A stretch of DNA of 64,000 nucleotides from Vreelandella glaciei (GTDB taxonomy: Bacteria > Pseudomonadota > Gammaproteobacteria > Pseudomonadales > Halomonadaceae), in NCBI RefSeq assembly GCF_013415125.1, contig NZ_JACCDE010000010.1:1-64000 (forward strand). Direction: 5' to 3'. Made by a program: the position numbers and the translations under genes. Positions 35,551 to 44,847 of this stretch are shown here, piece by piece (the stretch's first letter is position 1; the number at the start of each line of letters is the position of its first letter). The notes beneath the pieces were generated by a model. The model was not told where the DNA came from. It did no database searches and saw only the letters and a program-made list of their open reading frames with translations.

Positions 35551-35763
35551 ATGAGCCGTGATCCCCTAAATCGTGAAACGTTTACCAGTGAAGCAATCGA
35601 CTCAGACGAGTTTGAAAGTTTAGATGCCGTTAATGATGACCATTACGGTAAAAGCAAGCCTAGCAAAGCAGACAGCTTACGCGCACGACGCCAAGTAGAA
35701 GCATGGCTAGAAGAGCGTCGACTTCAGCGAGCCATAGAAGACGACTGGGACGAAGAAGAGTAA
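35551..35763 (+). CDS. PA3496-like small acidic protein
   Basis: This 70-residue protein has an acidic N-terminal half (residues 13-35) and ends in a charged helix: RARRQVEAWLEERRLQRAIEDDW. The RR-x-(V/I)E-x-LEE(R/K)RL pattern matches the Pseudomonas PA3496 group, annotated as putative envelope integrity proteins, though this one has no signal peptide or membrane span. A GGAGG lies seven bases before the ATG at 35551, which settles the start over an in-frame codon at 35503. Function is not known. Confidence 0.6.
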   Translation: MSRDPLNRETFTSEAIDSDEFESLDAVNDDHYGKSKPSKADSLRARRQVEAWLEERRLQRAIEDDWDEEE

Positions 35764-35918
35764 GCGTTGAATAGCTTGGCCTTCTCAGCCAATGAGTGGG
35801 TCTGGCTAGCCGCGCACCTTAAGCAGCCTAGCCTTTCCTGGCGCAGACCACTATCATCACTCCTTAGCCAGTAGCCTGCTGCTGTTGCTTTTTTCTATCA
35901 ACAACCTAACGGATCTCC

Positions 35919-37580
35919 ATGGCGCAATACGTTTTCACCATGAATCGGGTTGGCAAAGTAGTGCCGCCCAAAAAGCAAATTCTCAAGGATATCTCATTAT
36001 CGTTTTTCCCTGGTGCCAAAATCGGCGTATTGGGGCTTAACGGTTCGGGGAAATCCACACTGCTGCGCATCATGGCCGGTGTCGATAAAGAGTTTGAAGG
36101 TGAAGCTCGTCCGATGCCCGGCATCAATATTGGCTACCTTCCCCAGGAGCCGGAACTAGACGACGAGAAAAACGTCCGCGACACCGTCGAAGAAGCGCTA
36201 GGGGCAATTAAAGAAGCACAAGAGAAGTTAGACGCGGTGTACGCAGCTTACGCCGAGCCAGACGCCGATTTTGATGCCCTGGCAAGCGAGCAGGGGCGGC
36301 TGGAAAATATTATCGAGGCGGCCGATGCGCATAACTTAGAACGCAAGTTAGACGTTGCCGCTGAAGCGTTGCGCCTTCCTCCTTGGGATGCCAAAGTCGG
36401 CAACCTATCAGGGGGTGAACGCCGCCGGGTGGCACTATGTCGCCTGCTACTCTCAAGTCCTGACATGCTGCTGTTGGATGAGCCTACCAACCACCTTGAT
36501 GCAGAATCAGTGGCTTGGCTTGAGCGCTTCTTGCACGATTACAACGGTACCGTAGTGGCGATTACCCACGACCGTTACTTCCTGGATAACGTGGCGGGCT
36601 GGATTCTTGAGCTTGACCGTGGTCAGGGTATCCCGTTTGAGGGTAACTACTCTCATTGGCTTGAGCAGAAAGATCAACGCTTAAACCAAGAAGCCAAGCA
36701 GGAAGCCTCGCGCCAAAAAGCCATCAGGCAAGAGCTTGAGTGGGTACGCAGCAACGCCAAAGGCCGTCAGGCAAAAAGCAAAGCGCGTCTTAACCGCTTT
36801 GAAGAAATGCAGTCAGGCGACTTCCAGAAGCGCAATGAAACCAATGAAATCTATATTCCGCCTGGTCCACGCCTAGGCGACAAGGTCATTGAGTTTCATA
36901 ACGTGACCAAACGCTTCGATGACAAGCTGCTTTATCAAGACCTCTCTTTCACGATTCCCCCGGGTGCGATTGTGGGGATCGTCGGCGGTAACGGCGCAGG
37001 TAAGTCGACCCTATTCCAGCTGATTACCGGTAAAGAACAGCCCGATGCAGGCGAGGTTGTGATTGGCGAAACCGTCGACATCGCCTATGTCGAGCAGTTA
37101 CGCGATGCGCTGGACAACAAGCAAACTGTCTGGGAAGCCGTATCGGATGGTCAGGACATCCTCAATATTAACGGCTACGAAGTCTCCTCCCGCGCCTATG
37201 TTGGTCGATTCAACTTTAAAGGTAACGACCAGCAGAAGCGTTTATCGGAGCTCTCCGGGGGCGAACGCGGTCGCTTACAGCTTGCGCAAACGCTCAAGCA
37301 AGGCGCTAACGTGCTGTTGCTTGATGAGCCGTCAAACGATTTGGATATCGAAACCCTGCGGGCACTGGAAGACGCACTACTCGCCTTCCCGGGCTGTGCC
37401 ATGGTGATTTCGCACGATCGTTGGTTCTTAGACCGTATCGCCACGCACATCATGGCCTTTGAAGGTGATTCTGAAGTGGTCTTGTTTGAAGGCAATTACG
37501 CAGAGTACGAAGAAGATCATAAGAAGCGGGTCGGGAACGATACGCCTAAGCGTATGAAATACAAGCGCATTGATGCCTGA
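35919..37580 (+). CDS. ettA: Energy-dependent translational throttle protein EttA
   Basis: EttA is an ABC-F protein that binds the ribosomal E site and gates entry into elongation according to the ATP/ADP ratio. The 553-residue product has two ATPase domains: Walker A GLNGSGKST and GGNGAGKST, signatures LSGGERRRVALC and LSGGERGRLQLA. The arm and P-site tRNA interaction motif lie between them (residues about 250-310, rich in Lys/Arg/Glu). It has no membrane partner. Length and family features such as IPPGPRLGDKVIE agree with EttA rather than Uup or YheS. Confidence 0.95.
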   Translation: MAQYVFTMNRVGKVVPPKKQILKDISLSFFPGAKIGVLGLNGSGKSTLLRIMAGVDKEFEGEARPMPGINIGYLPQEPELDDEKNVRDTVEEALGAIKEAQEKLDAVYAAYAEPDADFDALASEQGRLENIIEAADAHNLERKLDVAAEALRLPPWDAKVGNLSGGERRRVALCRLLLSSPDMLLLDEPTNHLDAESVAWLERFLHDYNGTVVAITHDRYFLDNVAGWILELDRGQGIPFEGNYSHWLEQKDQRLNQEAKQEASRQKAIRQELEWVRSNAKGRQAKSKARLNRFEEMQSGDFQKRNETNEIYIPPGPRLGDKVIEFHNVTKRFDDKLLYQDLSFTIPPGAIVGIVGGNGAGKSTLFQLITGKEQPDAGEVVIGETVDIAYVEQLRDALDNKQTVWEAVSDGQDILNINGYEVSSRAYVGRFNFKGNDQQKRLSELSGGERGRLQLAQTLKQGANVLLLDEPSNDLDIETLRALEDALLAFPGCAMVISHDRWFLDRIATHIMAFEGDSEVVLFEGNYAEYEEDHKKRVGNDTPKRMKYKRIDA

Positions 37581-37616
37581 TACTTTACCTAACGCTGACG
37601 CGTGATATTAATAGCC

Positions 37617-37645
37617 AAGGCCTCGCACTGCGGGGCCTTCTCATT
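37617..37645 (+). terminator. Terminator after ettA
   Basis: A stem AAGGCCTCGC/GCGGGGCCTT with a short loop and one G-U pair lies about 37 bases after the ettA stop. It is followed by TCTCATTT. The T-run is imperfect but position and stem are good. Confidence 0.6.
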
Positions 37646-37697
37646 TCCGATTACGCTGAAAAACATTGTATTAATCAGGGTTTGTCATGAAGGTATA

Positions 37698-38339
37698 TTA
37701 AAGGTGATAGGCACTTTTAGAGATGACTTTCGAGGCCAGTCGCATGCCCCACTTCACCGGGGCAGGAAAACGAATGCCCCCTGCCTCTAAGGCAAGATGG
37801 GCGTGATGCGCCTCATCAACAGCCATTTGGCGTAGGATAGCTCGTGAGCGATAGTCGCCGGGGGGTAGCGATTTTTGGTGAGCATCAAGATGTTTACCTG
37901 CCTGTTCTTCCGTCGCGGCAACAACCCCCAAACTGATACGATCACTGACTGCCCCAGTCGCTGCACCGATGCCAAACGAGGCTACATAAAAGAGCGGGTT
38001 TAAATAGCTGGGTCGGCTTTGTAACTGCACTAAACGCTCATCACACCAGGCCAGATGATCGATCTCTTCCAGTGCAGACTGCTCAACCTGTTGGCGCACA
38101 TGAGGAAGTTTAGCGCTCACGCTCTGTCCCTGGTACAGCGCTTGGGCACACACTTCCCCAGTATGATTAATCCGCATCAAACCCGCCGCGTGACGGCGCT
38201 CTTGATCATCGAGCGCGCCATCGACAACACCCGCCGCAGGGCTCGTGCGCTGCGACGCGGCCGCGTGGGGCATTAGCGTACGTAAAACAGTATCAAACTG
38301 GTGAATGACGCGATCTGAACGACTCTGTTGACGATCCAT
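37698..38339 (-). CDS. coq7: Demethoxyubiquinone hydroxylase Coq7
   Basis: This 213-residue di-iron monooxygenase hydroxylates the 2-polyprenyl-3-methyl-6-methoxybenzoquinone ring, the penultimate step to ubiquinone. The iron ligands are visible as Glu in [15 protein letters not shown] near the middle, Glu in [13 protein letters not shown] and DEAHH near the end. A hydrophobic segment between the halves ([16 protein letters not shown]) mediates membrane contact. The ATG at 38339 has a GGAG eight bases upstream; starting at 38420 would add 27 unlikely residues. It stands just after the HIT gene on the same strand. Confidence 0.92.
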   Translation of the reverse strand: MDRQQSRSDRVIHQFDTVLRTLMPHAAASQRTSPAAGVVDGALDDQERRHAAGLMRINHTGEVCAQALYQGQSVSAKLPHVRQQVEQSALEEIDHLAWCDERLVQLQSRPSYLNPLFYVASFGIGAATGAVSDRISLGVVAATEEQAGKHLDAHQKSLPPGDYRSRAILRQMAVDEAHHAHLALEAGGIRFPAPVKWGMRLASKVISKSAYHL

Positions 38340-38388
38340 GGCAACACTCCGTTGTTTGATGACGGGTGACGATAACGGTCTACTTAGC

Positions 38389-38730
38389 CTAACCAGCAGG
38401 CCACGTGAAAGCGCGTCCACCCATTAAATGCATGTGGATATGGTAGACCGTTTGCCCGCCCATTTCGTTGCAGTTCATAACCACACGATAGCCGTCTTCA
38501 GCAAAGCCTTGCTCACGGGCAAGCTTGGCGGCAGTAAACTGCAGCCGCCCTACCGTAACAAGATCGGTTTCATCGATATCATTGAGTGTGGCGATATGCT
38601 TTTTGGGAATGATCAACTGATGCGTCGGCGCTTGGGGGCCAATATCGTTAAACGCCAACACATGCTCATCTTCATAAACAATATCAGCAGGGATTTCACG
38701 CTTAATGATTTTGCAAAACAGACAGTCCAT
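38389..38730 (-). CDS. HIT-family nucleotide hydrolase (HinT-like)
   Basis: This 113-residue histidine-triad protein hydrolyses nucleoside phosphoramidates and related adenylates in its family. The triad is His97, His99 and His101 in [10 protein letters not shown]. The CLFCKI opening has two Cys that in some members bind zinc. Length fits HinT (119 in E. coli). GGAG lies six bases before the ATG at 38730; an in-frame ATG at 38757 would add nine residues. Coq7 is co-directional 49 bases downstream. Confidence 0.9.
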   Translation of the reverse strand: MDCLFCKIIKREIPADIVYEDEHVLAFNDIGPQAPTHQLIIPKKHIATLNDIDETDLVTVGRLQFTAAKLAREQGFAEDGYRVVMNCNEMGGQTVYHIHMHLMGGRAFTWPAG

Positions 38731-38772
38731 ATAACTCTCCTTACGGCTTTCAGCCAATGCTGACGGTCACGA

Positions 38773-39645
38773 TTAACGGAAGCGCCGCTGCGCCAGTAGA
38801 TGCCTGACCAGAGGGGCAAGGATAAGCTCCATGGCCAGCGACATCCGCGCGCCGGGTACCACCAAGGTATGCGGGCGGGTCATAAACGAATCTTTGATCA
38901 TCGCCAGCAGCCAAGGGAAATCAACCGTGGAGGGATCTCGAAAGCGGATGACCACAAACGACTCAGCATCGGTGGGGATATCCTGCACCTCAAAGGGGTT
39001 GGAGGTATCAACAGTAGGCACTCGCTGAAAATTGATGTGGGTGCGCGAGAACTGCGGCTGGATATAACGGACATAGTCATCCATCCGGCCCAGGATAGTG
39101 TCAATAACCGCTTCTTGTGAATAACCACGCAGCTTGGTGTCACGGTCGATTTTTTGAATCCACTCCAGATTCATGGTGGGTGCCACGCCTACCAATAGAT
39201 CCACATGGCGGGCAATATCATACTCTTCGGTCACCAACCCGCCATGCAAACCTTCATAGAACAGCAGGTCGGTTCCACAGGGCAGCGATTGCCACTCGGT
39301 GAACGTCCCCACCCGGTAGCCCGCTTCAATTTTCTGCTTATCTTCGGCGTGGATATAGTGGCGAAAGGTACCTGAACCATGTTCGCCATACTCGCTAAAC
39401 AAGCCTTCCAGGCGGTCCAGTAAGTTAGCCTCTACGGCAAAATGAGAAAGCTCATCTTTGCGCTCAGGCTCTTCCCGGAAGATACGGTGCAAATCATCGC
39501 GAGTGTAGCGGTGAAAGGCATCGCCATCGACCATGGCTGCATGCACATCTTCACGCAGAAACATCCGCTCAAAACTGCGCCGAACGGTGGTCGTGCCCGC
39601 CCCGGAAGAGCCGGTGACTGCAATAATCGGATACTCCCGTGACAT
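38773..39645 (-). CDS. prkB: Phosphoribulokinase-family protein
   Basis: This 290-residue P-loop kinase is of the phosphoribulokinase type found in many heterotrophic gammaproteobacteria. It has GSSGAGTTTV as the P-loop, VDGDAFHRY, LLFYEGLHGG, VGVAPTMNLEWIQKI and FEVQDIPTDAESFVVIRF. No RuBisCO or carboxysome gene is visible in the window, so a Calvin-cycle role is unlikely and its physiological substrate is open. GAGGAG lies six bases before the ATG. It overlaps the thioesterase gene upstream by one base. Confidence 0.85.
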   Translation of the reverse strand: MSREYPIIAVTGSSGAGTTTVRRSFERMFLREDVHAAMVDGDAFHRYTRDDLHRIFREEPERKDELSHFAVEANLLDRLEGLFSEYGEHGSGTFRHYIHAEDKQKIEAGYRVGTFTEWQSLPCGTDLLFYEGLHGGLVTEEYDIARHVDLLVGVAPTMNLEWIQKIDRDTKLRGYSQEAVIDTILGRMDDYVRYIQPQFSRTHINFQRVPTVDTSNPFEVQDIPTDAESFVVIRFRDPSTVDFPWLLAMIKDSFMTRPHTLVVPGARMSLAMELILAPLVRHLLAQRRFR

Positions 39646-40085
39646 TAGCCGCTCCTCGCATGTGCAAGCGCTTGTTTAACCTGCTCAGGCACCTCAGCAG
39701 GGCGGCCCGTAGCAAGATCAATCAGCAGTTGATTAACCCGTGCTGTCGCGACAACCTGCTGGGATTCTGCCTGGTAAATACGCTGATAAACTGTCAACGC
39801 TTTACCTTGCGGCTCAGGCACGGCAGTCGCAATGATCAAAGCGTCAGGCCAGCGTGCTTCACTTTGATATGTTACCGCAAGATCGGCGACGACCGATGGA
39901 TGCCCATGCATGTCCCACTCAGGCAGATCCAGCGCCGCAAAGGCTTGAATACGCGCCTCGTGGAGCAGCGATACCACCGCATCGTGCCCCAAATGACGGC
40001 CGTAGTTTATATCGGTTACCCGCACTGTCAGAGCGTGACGATGAATGACCGCTTCAGCGGGAAAGTCCAGCTTGACACGCTCCAT
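39645..40085 (-). CDS. Hot-dog acyl-CoA thioesterase (4HBT-like)
   Basis: This 146-residue hot-dog protein follows the YbgC/4-hydroxybenzoyl-CoA thioesterase pattern: VRVTDINYGRHLGHDAVVSLLHEAR holds the catalytic Asp-x-Asn-x-x-Gly-H-like loop (shown in part), then ADLAVTYQSEARWPD and a terminal helix. It should hydrolyse an acyl-CoA or acyl-ACP, probably as a tetramer in the cytoplasm. Its stop overlaps the PRK-like gene by one base, so they are co-translated. GAGGA lies 6 bases before its ATG. Confidence 0.8.
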   Translation of the reverse strand: MERVKLDFPAEAVIHRHALTVRVTDINYGRHLGHDAVVSLLHEARIQAFAALDLPEWDMHGHPSVVADLAVTYQSEARWPDALIIATAVPEPQGKALTVYQRIYQAESQQVVATARVNQLLIDLATGRPAEVPEQVKQALAHARSG

Positions 40086-40160
40086 GCCTTTTCCTCGTCA
40101 GTGAAGTAGGAAACCTCGGTTTAAACGGCGTATGCGTTCAGTACTAGCTCAGCATCAGGC

Positions 40161-41450
40161 TTACGTACCCTCGCGAGCAATCGCTCTGAACGCGATATCA
40201 CGCCGACATTCAACACCTTCCCAGTGAATCGCGTGAACGCCTTGGTACGCTTGCTGCTGCGCTTCTGAAACGCTATCACCTAACGCTGTTACGCACAGCA
40301 CACGACCGCCTGCCGTGGTGATTTCACCCTTGGCATTTTGCGCTGTGCCCGCGTGAAACACTTTGCAACCCGTCTGTTCAGCGTCTGCTAAGCCGTGGAT
40401 AACATCGCCTTTGCGATAGCTGCCAGGGTAGCCGCCAGCAGCCAATACCACGCCTACCGCCGCACGCGAATCCCATTCGCAACGCTGCCCGGCCAATCGG
40501 CCTTCGGCACCCGCCAAGCAAAGCTCCGCCAGGTCAGAAAGCAAGCGCAGCATAATCGGCTGGGTTTCAGGGTCACCGAAGCGGCAGTTGTACTCAATAA
40601 CGCGAGGGTTACCGGCACCATCAATCATTAAGCCTGCATACAGGAACCCCGTATAGGCATTGCCCTCAGCAGCCATGCCATGCACAGTGGGCAGAATCAC
40701 CTGCTCCATAATGCGCGCATCAACTTCAGGGGTAACCACCGGTGCTGGCGAATAAGCCCCCATACCACCCGTATTCGGGCCGGTATCACCATCGTAGGCA
40801 CGTTTATGGTCTTGGCTAGTCGCCATGGGCACGACATTCTCGCCATCCACCATGACAATAAAGCTCGCCTCTTCACCCTCTAGGAACTCTTCAATCACCA
40901 CCCGAGCGCCTGCACCGCCAAACGCATTGGCTTCCAGCATGTCACGAATAGCGGCCTCTGCTTCGGCTTCGCTAAGGGCTACGATGACGCCCTTACCCGC
41001 AGCCAAGCCATCCGCTTTGATCACTATCGGCGCACCCATTGTTTGCAGATAGGCCAGCGCGGGGGATACCTCAGTAAAGGTTTGATAGTCCGCCGAAGGG
41101 ATTTTATGACGAGCCAGGAAATCCTTGGTAAAGGATTTGGAACCTTCCAACTGGGCAGCCGCCTGCGTAGGGCCAAAAATTGTTAACCCTGCTGCTTGAA
41201 AACGATCGACCACACCGTCTACTAAAGGCGCCTCAGGGCCTACCACGGTAAGGCCAATCTGCTCATCACGGGCAAAGGCGATCAGACCCTCTAAATCGGT
41301 TGCCGCAATCGCCACATTGGTTAACTTAGGCTCCGTGGCGGTGCCTGCGTTTCCAGGCGCGACAAATACTTGTTCAACCTGTTTAGATTGCGCTAGTTTC
41401 CAAGCCAGGGCGTGCTCACGACCACCGCCGCCTATCATCAAAACCTTCAT
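40161..41450 (-). CDS. purD: Phosphoribosylamine-glycine ligase PurD
   Basis: PurD adds glycine to 5-phosphoribosylamine in the second step of purine synthesis, using ATP. The 429-residue ATP-grasp enzyme opens with VLMIGGGGREHALAWKL and has VIKADGLAAGKGV, HKRAYDGDTGPNTGGMGAYSP and RVIEYNCRFGDPETQ, all family hallmarks. The ATG at 41450 was chosen because the conserved MKVLMIG start follows it; an in-frame start at 41489 would add 13 residues. purH, its common partner, is not adjacent on either side. Confidence 0.95.
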   Translation of the reverse strand: MKVLMIGGGGREHALAWKLAQSKQVEQVFVAPGNAGTATEPKLTNVAIAATDLEGLIAFARDEQIGLTVVGPEAPLVDGVVDRFQAAGLTIFGPTQAAAQLEGSKSFTKDFLARHKIPSADYQTFTEVSPALAYLQTMGAPIVIKADGLAAGKGVIVALSEAEAEAAIRDMLEANAFGGAGARVVIEEFLEGEEASFIVMVDGENVVPMATSQDHKRAYDGDTGPNTGGMGAYSPAPVVTPEVDARIMEQVILPTVHGMAAEGNAYTGFLYAGLMIDGAGNPRVIEYNCRFGDPETQPIMLRLLSDLAELCLAGAEGRLAGQRCEWDSRAAVGVVLAAGGYPGSYRKGDVIHGLADAEQTGCKVFHAGTAQNAKGEITTAGGRVLCVTALGDSVSEAQQQAYQGVHAIHWEGVECRRDIAFRAIAREGT

Positions 41451-41516
41451 GTGCATCCTTCTCAAACGGGAGAGCGTTATCGGCGGCATTATGCCACAGC
41501 GCAGCGGCGAGTGGGG

Positions 41517-42020
41517 TTAGGAGGTAGGTTTATCATCGCTGGTGTCGCGGTTATCACCCTCAGCCTGCGTTGTATCGTCTGAGTCATCGGCTTGACCGGG
41601 CTGGTTCAGCGTATTTTGCCAAAAGCGCATATTCTCTTCAGCTAACTCGCGCATAAACTCCAACGGCGTGTTACGCATCGCCTGCTTCCACTGACTTTGC
41701 AAACGTTTTTGCTGCTCTAACATCAGTTGAGTACCCTGTTCTAGGTAGCGAGACAGCGGCAACGGTGATGTCATGTCGTAAACGCGGATTAATTGCGCCA
41801 GCAGGTCGTTAGAAAACACTTCGGCCTCGCTGTCCGCTTGCTCCTGCTCGATAATAATAGAGAGCAAAATAGTACGCGTCAGATCTTCCCTGCTTTTGGC
41901 ATCTTCTACCCGAAATGGCTCTTCTTCGATAATTAAACGGCGTAGGTCTTCCAGCGTTACATAACGACTTTGCTGAGTATCGTACAACCTACGGTTAGCA
42001 TACTTGCGAATCACGCGCAC
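41517..42020 (-). CDS. phaR: PHA synthesis repressor PhaR
   Basis: PhaR represses phasin and PHA genes until it is drawn onto growing granules. The 167-residue protein has the DNA-binding N-terminus RVIRKYANRRLYDTQQSRYVTL (shown in part) with the PHB-accumulation regulatory motif LLSIIIEQEQ next. A helical middle ends in a Asp/Thr-rich disordered tail. It starts at GTG (42020), seven bases after AAGGAG. It lies about 31 kb from phaC/phaP, unlike cases where the genes adjoin, so regulation would be in trans. Confidence 0.92.
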   Translation of the reverse strand: MRVIRKYANRRLYDTQQSRYVTLEDLRRLIIEEEPFRVEDAKSREDLTRTILLSIIIEQEQADSEAEVFSNDLLAQLIRVYDMTSPLPLSRYLEQGTQLMLEQQKRLQSQWKQAMRNTPLEFMRELAEENMRFWQNTLNQPGQADDSDDTTQAEGDNRDTSDDKPTS

Positions 42021-42154
42021 GGCGCATCTCCTTAAACGCGATAGGGGCTTTTGTTCCCGTTACTGGTATTGTGCCTGCACCACGCGTCCATGCAAGCCAC
42101 CTTAATAGTTTAGCAAGACGCACTGCGCCTGTTCTGTGACCAATAGACCTCATT

Positions 42155-42868
42155 ATGAATTTGATTTTGCTTGATCCTAACGATCTGACAGCCGACGGCC
42201 ACGTCTGCATCACCGACCCACGTCGCCTGACACATTTACGCGAAGTCCATCGCTCGGCCCCCGGCGACCTTCTTACCGTAGGTGTACAGGGTAGTAACAT
42301 GGGTAAAGCGCTGCTGAAGGAACTGACGCCGGAACGCGCCTTTTTCCAACTGGAAGCCCTTAATGAACCACCGCCGCCACCACTTCCCGTGCACTTGGTG
42401 CTAGCACTCCCCCGCCCGCGGATGCTAGCGCGCACGTTGGAACATGTAACGGCGCTGGGTGTGAAAGAGATCACTTTACTGCATACCAAGCGGGTAGAGA
42501 AAAGCTACTGGCAGTCACCCGAGTTACGCGCTGAGAAAATTCATCAACACCTACTATTAGGCCTGGAACAAGCGCGCGATACACAGCTGCCTACTGTCAC
42601 GCTGAGCAAAGGCTTTCGTCCCTTTTTAGAGCAGCAACTACCTGGCTTACTGGGCAACCGACGCGGATTGGTAGCCCACCCTGGCATGCCTGCCCCCTGT
42701 CCCAGAAATATCAGTGAACCTACCTTGTTATTAGTAGGGCCAGAGGGAGGATTTATAGCGTGGGAAGTCGAGCAGTTGCTGACGGCGGGTTGCGAGGGCA
42801 TGCACCTTGGCCCGCGCATTCTACGCGTCGAAACCGCCGTGACCGCGCTGCTGTCACGGCTGTTTTAA
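42155..42868 (+). CDS. rsmE: 16S rRNA m3U1498 methyltransferase RsmE
   Basis: RsmE methylates U1498 of 16S rRNA in the 30S subunit. The 237-residue SPOUT protein shows the N-terminal PUA-like part (RRLTHLREVHRSAPGD), LALPRPRMLARTLEHVTALGVKEITLL in the middle (shown in part) and the trefoil knot motifs LLLVGPEGGF, with LGPRILRVETAVTALLS at the end. No clear ribosome-binding site precedes the ATG. It is divergent from phaR. Confidence 0.92.
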   Translation: MNLILLDPNDLTADGHVCITDPRRLTHLREVHRSAPGDLLTVGVQGSNMGKALLKELTPERAFFQLEALNEPPPPPLPVHLVLALPRPRMLARTLEHVTALGVKEITLLHTKRVEKSYWQSPELRAEKIHQHLLLGLEQARDTQLPTVTLSKGFRPFLEQQLPGLLGNRRGLVAHPGMPAPCPRNISEPTLLLVGPEGGFIAWEVEQLLTAGCEGMHLGPRILRVETAVTALLSRLF

Positions 42869-42898
42869 CTATGTAAATATCAGTGTAAGTGTAAGTGG

Positions 42899-43453
42899 TT
42901 AAGATTGATCATCTTCCGGGTCGTGGGGCACAACGGTCGCGTTTTCCCCACAGTCAGGATCTTGCAAGAAGGTTTCACGCACATCTAGCATGCCAAGATG
43001 GCTAATCGTACGGCGGCCCAGCAGTAGCGGGTAGTTCATCTCTTCGCGGTCGCGCAGACTGAATTGCTCTTCATAAATAGTGTCGCCCATGCAGACTTCC
43101 AGCAGCACCACAGGGCGCTCGTCGCGGCCGCCAGCTCCGCGTACGGCTAATTCTCGGTAGAGCGGACGCTCAATCTGATCACTGAAGACCTCACCACTCG
43201 CCTGATCTTCAAGCTTTAAACGAAAGCGTACCCACTCTTCATCATCTTGCTCAAACAGCTCAATATCCCGCGCATCCAGCGAGGAGGTTAATGCGCCACT
43301 ATCAAGTTTGGCCTTCACTTCAATATCCCAAGGCTGCAGGGTTGCTTTTTCAACCCAGCCAAATACTTGATCGTCATCGGCCATTGCCACGGAGGCAGAG
43401 AGCAAGCCTCCCATCAACACACTGCCTAGTAACTTTTTGCCCATTAATTGCAT
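42899..43453 (-). CDS. PF05618 aspartic-protease-like exported protein
   Basis: This 184-residue protein has a signal peptide (KKLLGSVLMGGLLSASVAMA, cut near residue 25). The mature part carries a Asp-Ser-Gly triad in KAKLDSGALTSSLDA and LLLGRRTISHLG, the retropepsin-like pattern of the PF05618 family, often labelled ATP-dependent zinc protease without clear proof. It ends in an acidic tail. AAGGA lies seven bases before its ATG. It follows mltB, so a link with cell-wall metabolism is possible. Confidence 0.78.
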   Translation of the reverse strand: MQLMGKKLLGSVLMGGLLSASVAMADDDQVFGWVEKATLQPWDIEVKAKLDSGALTSSLDARDIELFEQDDEEWVRFRLKLEDQASGEVFSDQIERPLYRELAVRGAGGRDERPVVLLEVCMGDTIYEEQFSLRDREEMNYPLLLGRRTISHLGMLDVRETFLQDPDCGENATVVPHDPEDDQS

Positions 43454-43486
43454 AGCATCATCCTTGGTAAATTAACGTAAATCTGA

Positions 43487-44758
43487 TCACTCTAAACGAC
43501 GGCGTAACTGCTCAAGCAGTGCTTGCGTCGCAAAGCCATCCGGTATTAACCCTTGATCTCGCTGGAAGTTCCGCAGCCCCTGGCGTGTATTAGGCCCCAT
43601 TACGCCATCCGCGCCGCCCACAGAGTAACCAGCGCGGTTTAGGCCCCGCTGAAGCTCTTGAACATCGTCACGGGTAAGCGGTTGCTGATCCCGCGGCCAT
43701 GCATGCTGAATCCCATCACGCCCGGCGATCGCCTCACCTAGTGTCGCGACAGCCAATGCATAACTGGTGGCATTGTTATAGCGTAAAATGGCGCGGAAAT
43801 TTGCGCCTGCTAGGAAGGCAGGACCCTCAGCGCCAGCGGGAATAACCATGGCCGCACTATCAAAGTCTGGCAACTCGCCCTGCCGCGCCTCTACGCCTTG
43901 AGAACGCCATTCGGCGCTGCTGCGTCGCTCGGTCTGAGCATAATTAAAGCCTTCTGGCAAACGCACCTCGACTCCCCACGGCTGACCGGCCTGCCAGCCA
44001 GCCCGGTCAAGATAGTTAGCCGTTGATGCCATAACGTCGGGGATACTGCCCCAGATATCGCGACGGCCATCACCATCGCCGTCCACGGCATAGGCTTCAA
44101 AACTGCTAGGGATAAACTGGGTATGACCCATCGCCCCTGCCCAAGAACCTTTCATCTGCTCGGCGGCGATATCTCCTTCGTCGATAATACGCAAGGCAGC
44201 GAGTAGTTCACCACGAGCAAAGTCACGACGCCGACCGTCATAAGCCAGTGTGGCAAGGGATTCCAAGGTCGAGAAATCGCCGAAATTACTGCCGTAGTTG
44301 CTCTCGATTCCCCAGATGGCGACGATAATTTCGGCAGGGATGCCAAAGCGTTGCTGCATCTGCAGCGCGGTATCCCGGTGGGCAACCAACTTCTCCCTCC
44401 CGGTATTAATTCGCGTAGACGACACCGCAGTATCAAGGTACTCCCAGATAGCGCGGACAAATTCGGGCTGATAACCGTCGAGCTCGATCACCCGCTCGCG
44501 AAAGCGTACGCCATCCAGTGCACTGCTCAGGGTTGCTTCGCTGATTCCCTGATTGGCGGCGTACTGACGAAACTCCTGAAGCCACTGCTGAAAGTTTGCA
44601 TAACTAACCTCAGTAGCCGCCTGAGTATCTACTTCTGTCATCAATTGAGAGTCGGCGAGCGCAACACTGCCTGCAAAAGGAGTGCTTAACGCGGCAATGA
44701 ACGAGGCACATACTAAAGGGCGGAATGGACGCCCAGCAGAGAAATTACGAGACATCAT
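43487..44758 (-). CDS. Lytic murein transglycosylase MltB-like with PG-binding domain
   Basis: This 423-residue exported enzyme cleaves the glycan strands of peptidoglycan with formation of anhydromuramyl ends. The signal peptide ends near VALADS. The catalytic Glu152 lies in IWGIESNYG, with GAMGHTQFIPSSF and a calcium-like DGDGDGRRD loop, all MltB family features. A C-terminal peptidoglycan-binding module (VQELQRGLNRAGYSVGGADGVMGPNTR, shown in part) occupies the last 65 residues. No lipobox Cys is seen, so it is probably soluble in the periplasm. It precedes the PF05618 gene by 33 bases. Confidence 0.9.
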   Translation of the reverse strand: MMSRNFSAGRPFRPLVCASFIAALSTPFAGSVALADSQLMTEVDTQAATEVSYANFQQWLQEFRQYAANQGISEATLSSALDGVRFRERVIELDGYQPEFVRAIWEYLDTAVSSTRINTGREKLVAHRDTALQMQQRFGIPAEIIVAIWGIESNYGSNFGDFSTLESLATLAYDGRRRDFARGELLAALRIIDEGDIAAEQMKGSWAGAMGHTQFIPSSFEAYAVDGDGDGRRDIWGSIPDVMASTANYLDRAGWQAGQPWGVEVRLPEGFNYAQTERRSSAEWRSQGVEARQGELPDFDSAAMVIPAGAEGPAFLAGANFRAILRYNNATSYALAVATLGEAIAGRDGIQHAWPRDQQPLTRDDVQELQRGLNRAGYSVGGADGVMGPNTRQGLRNFQRDQGLIPDGFATQALLEQLRRRLE

Positions 44759-44816
44759 TTATATCCTTAGGCAGTCCTTGGCATGCCTGGGATGATGGCC
44801 TAGAAAAGTCGTAGAT

Positions 44817-44835
44817 GCCAGCCTTCACGGCTGGT
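44817..44835 (-). terminator. Hairpin between the cryptochrome and mltB genes
   Basis: A CCAGCC/GGCTGG stem with a five-base loop lies 12 bases past the cryptochrome stop on the minus strand. It lacks a strong T-run, so terminator function is only suggested. Confidence 0.35.
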
Positions 44836-44847
44836 CATCAGTGAAGG

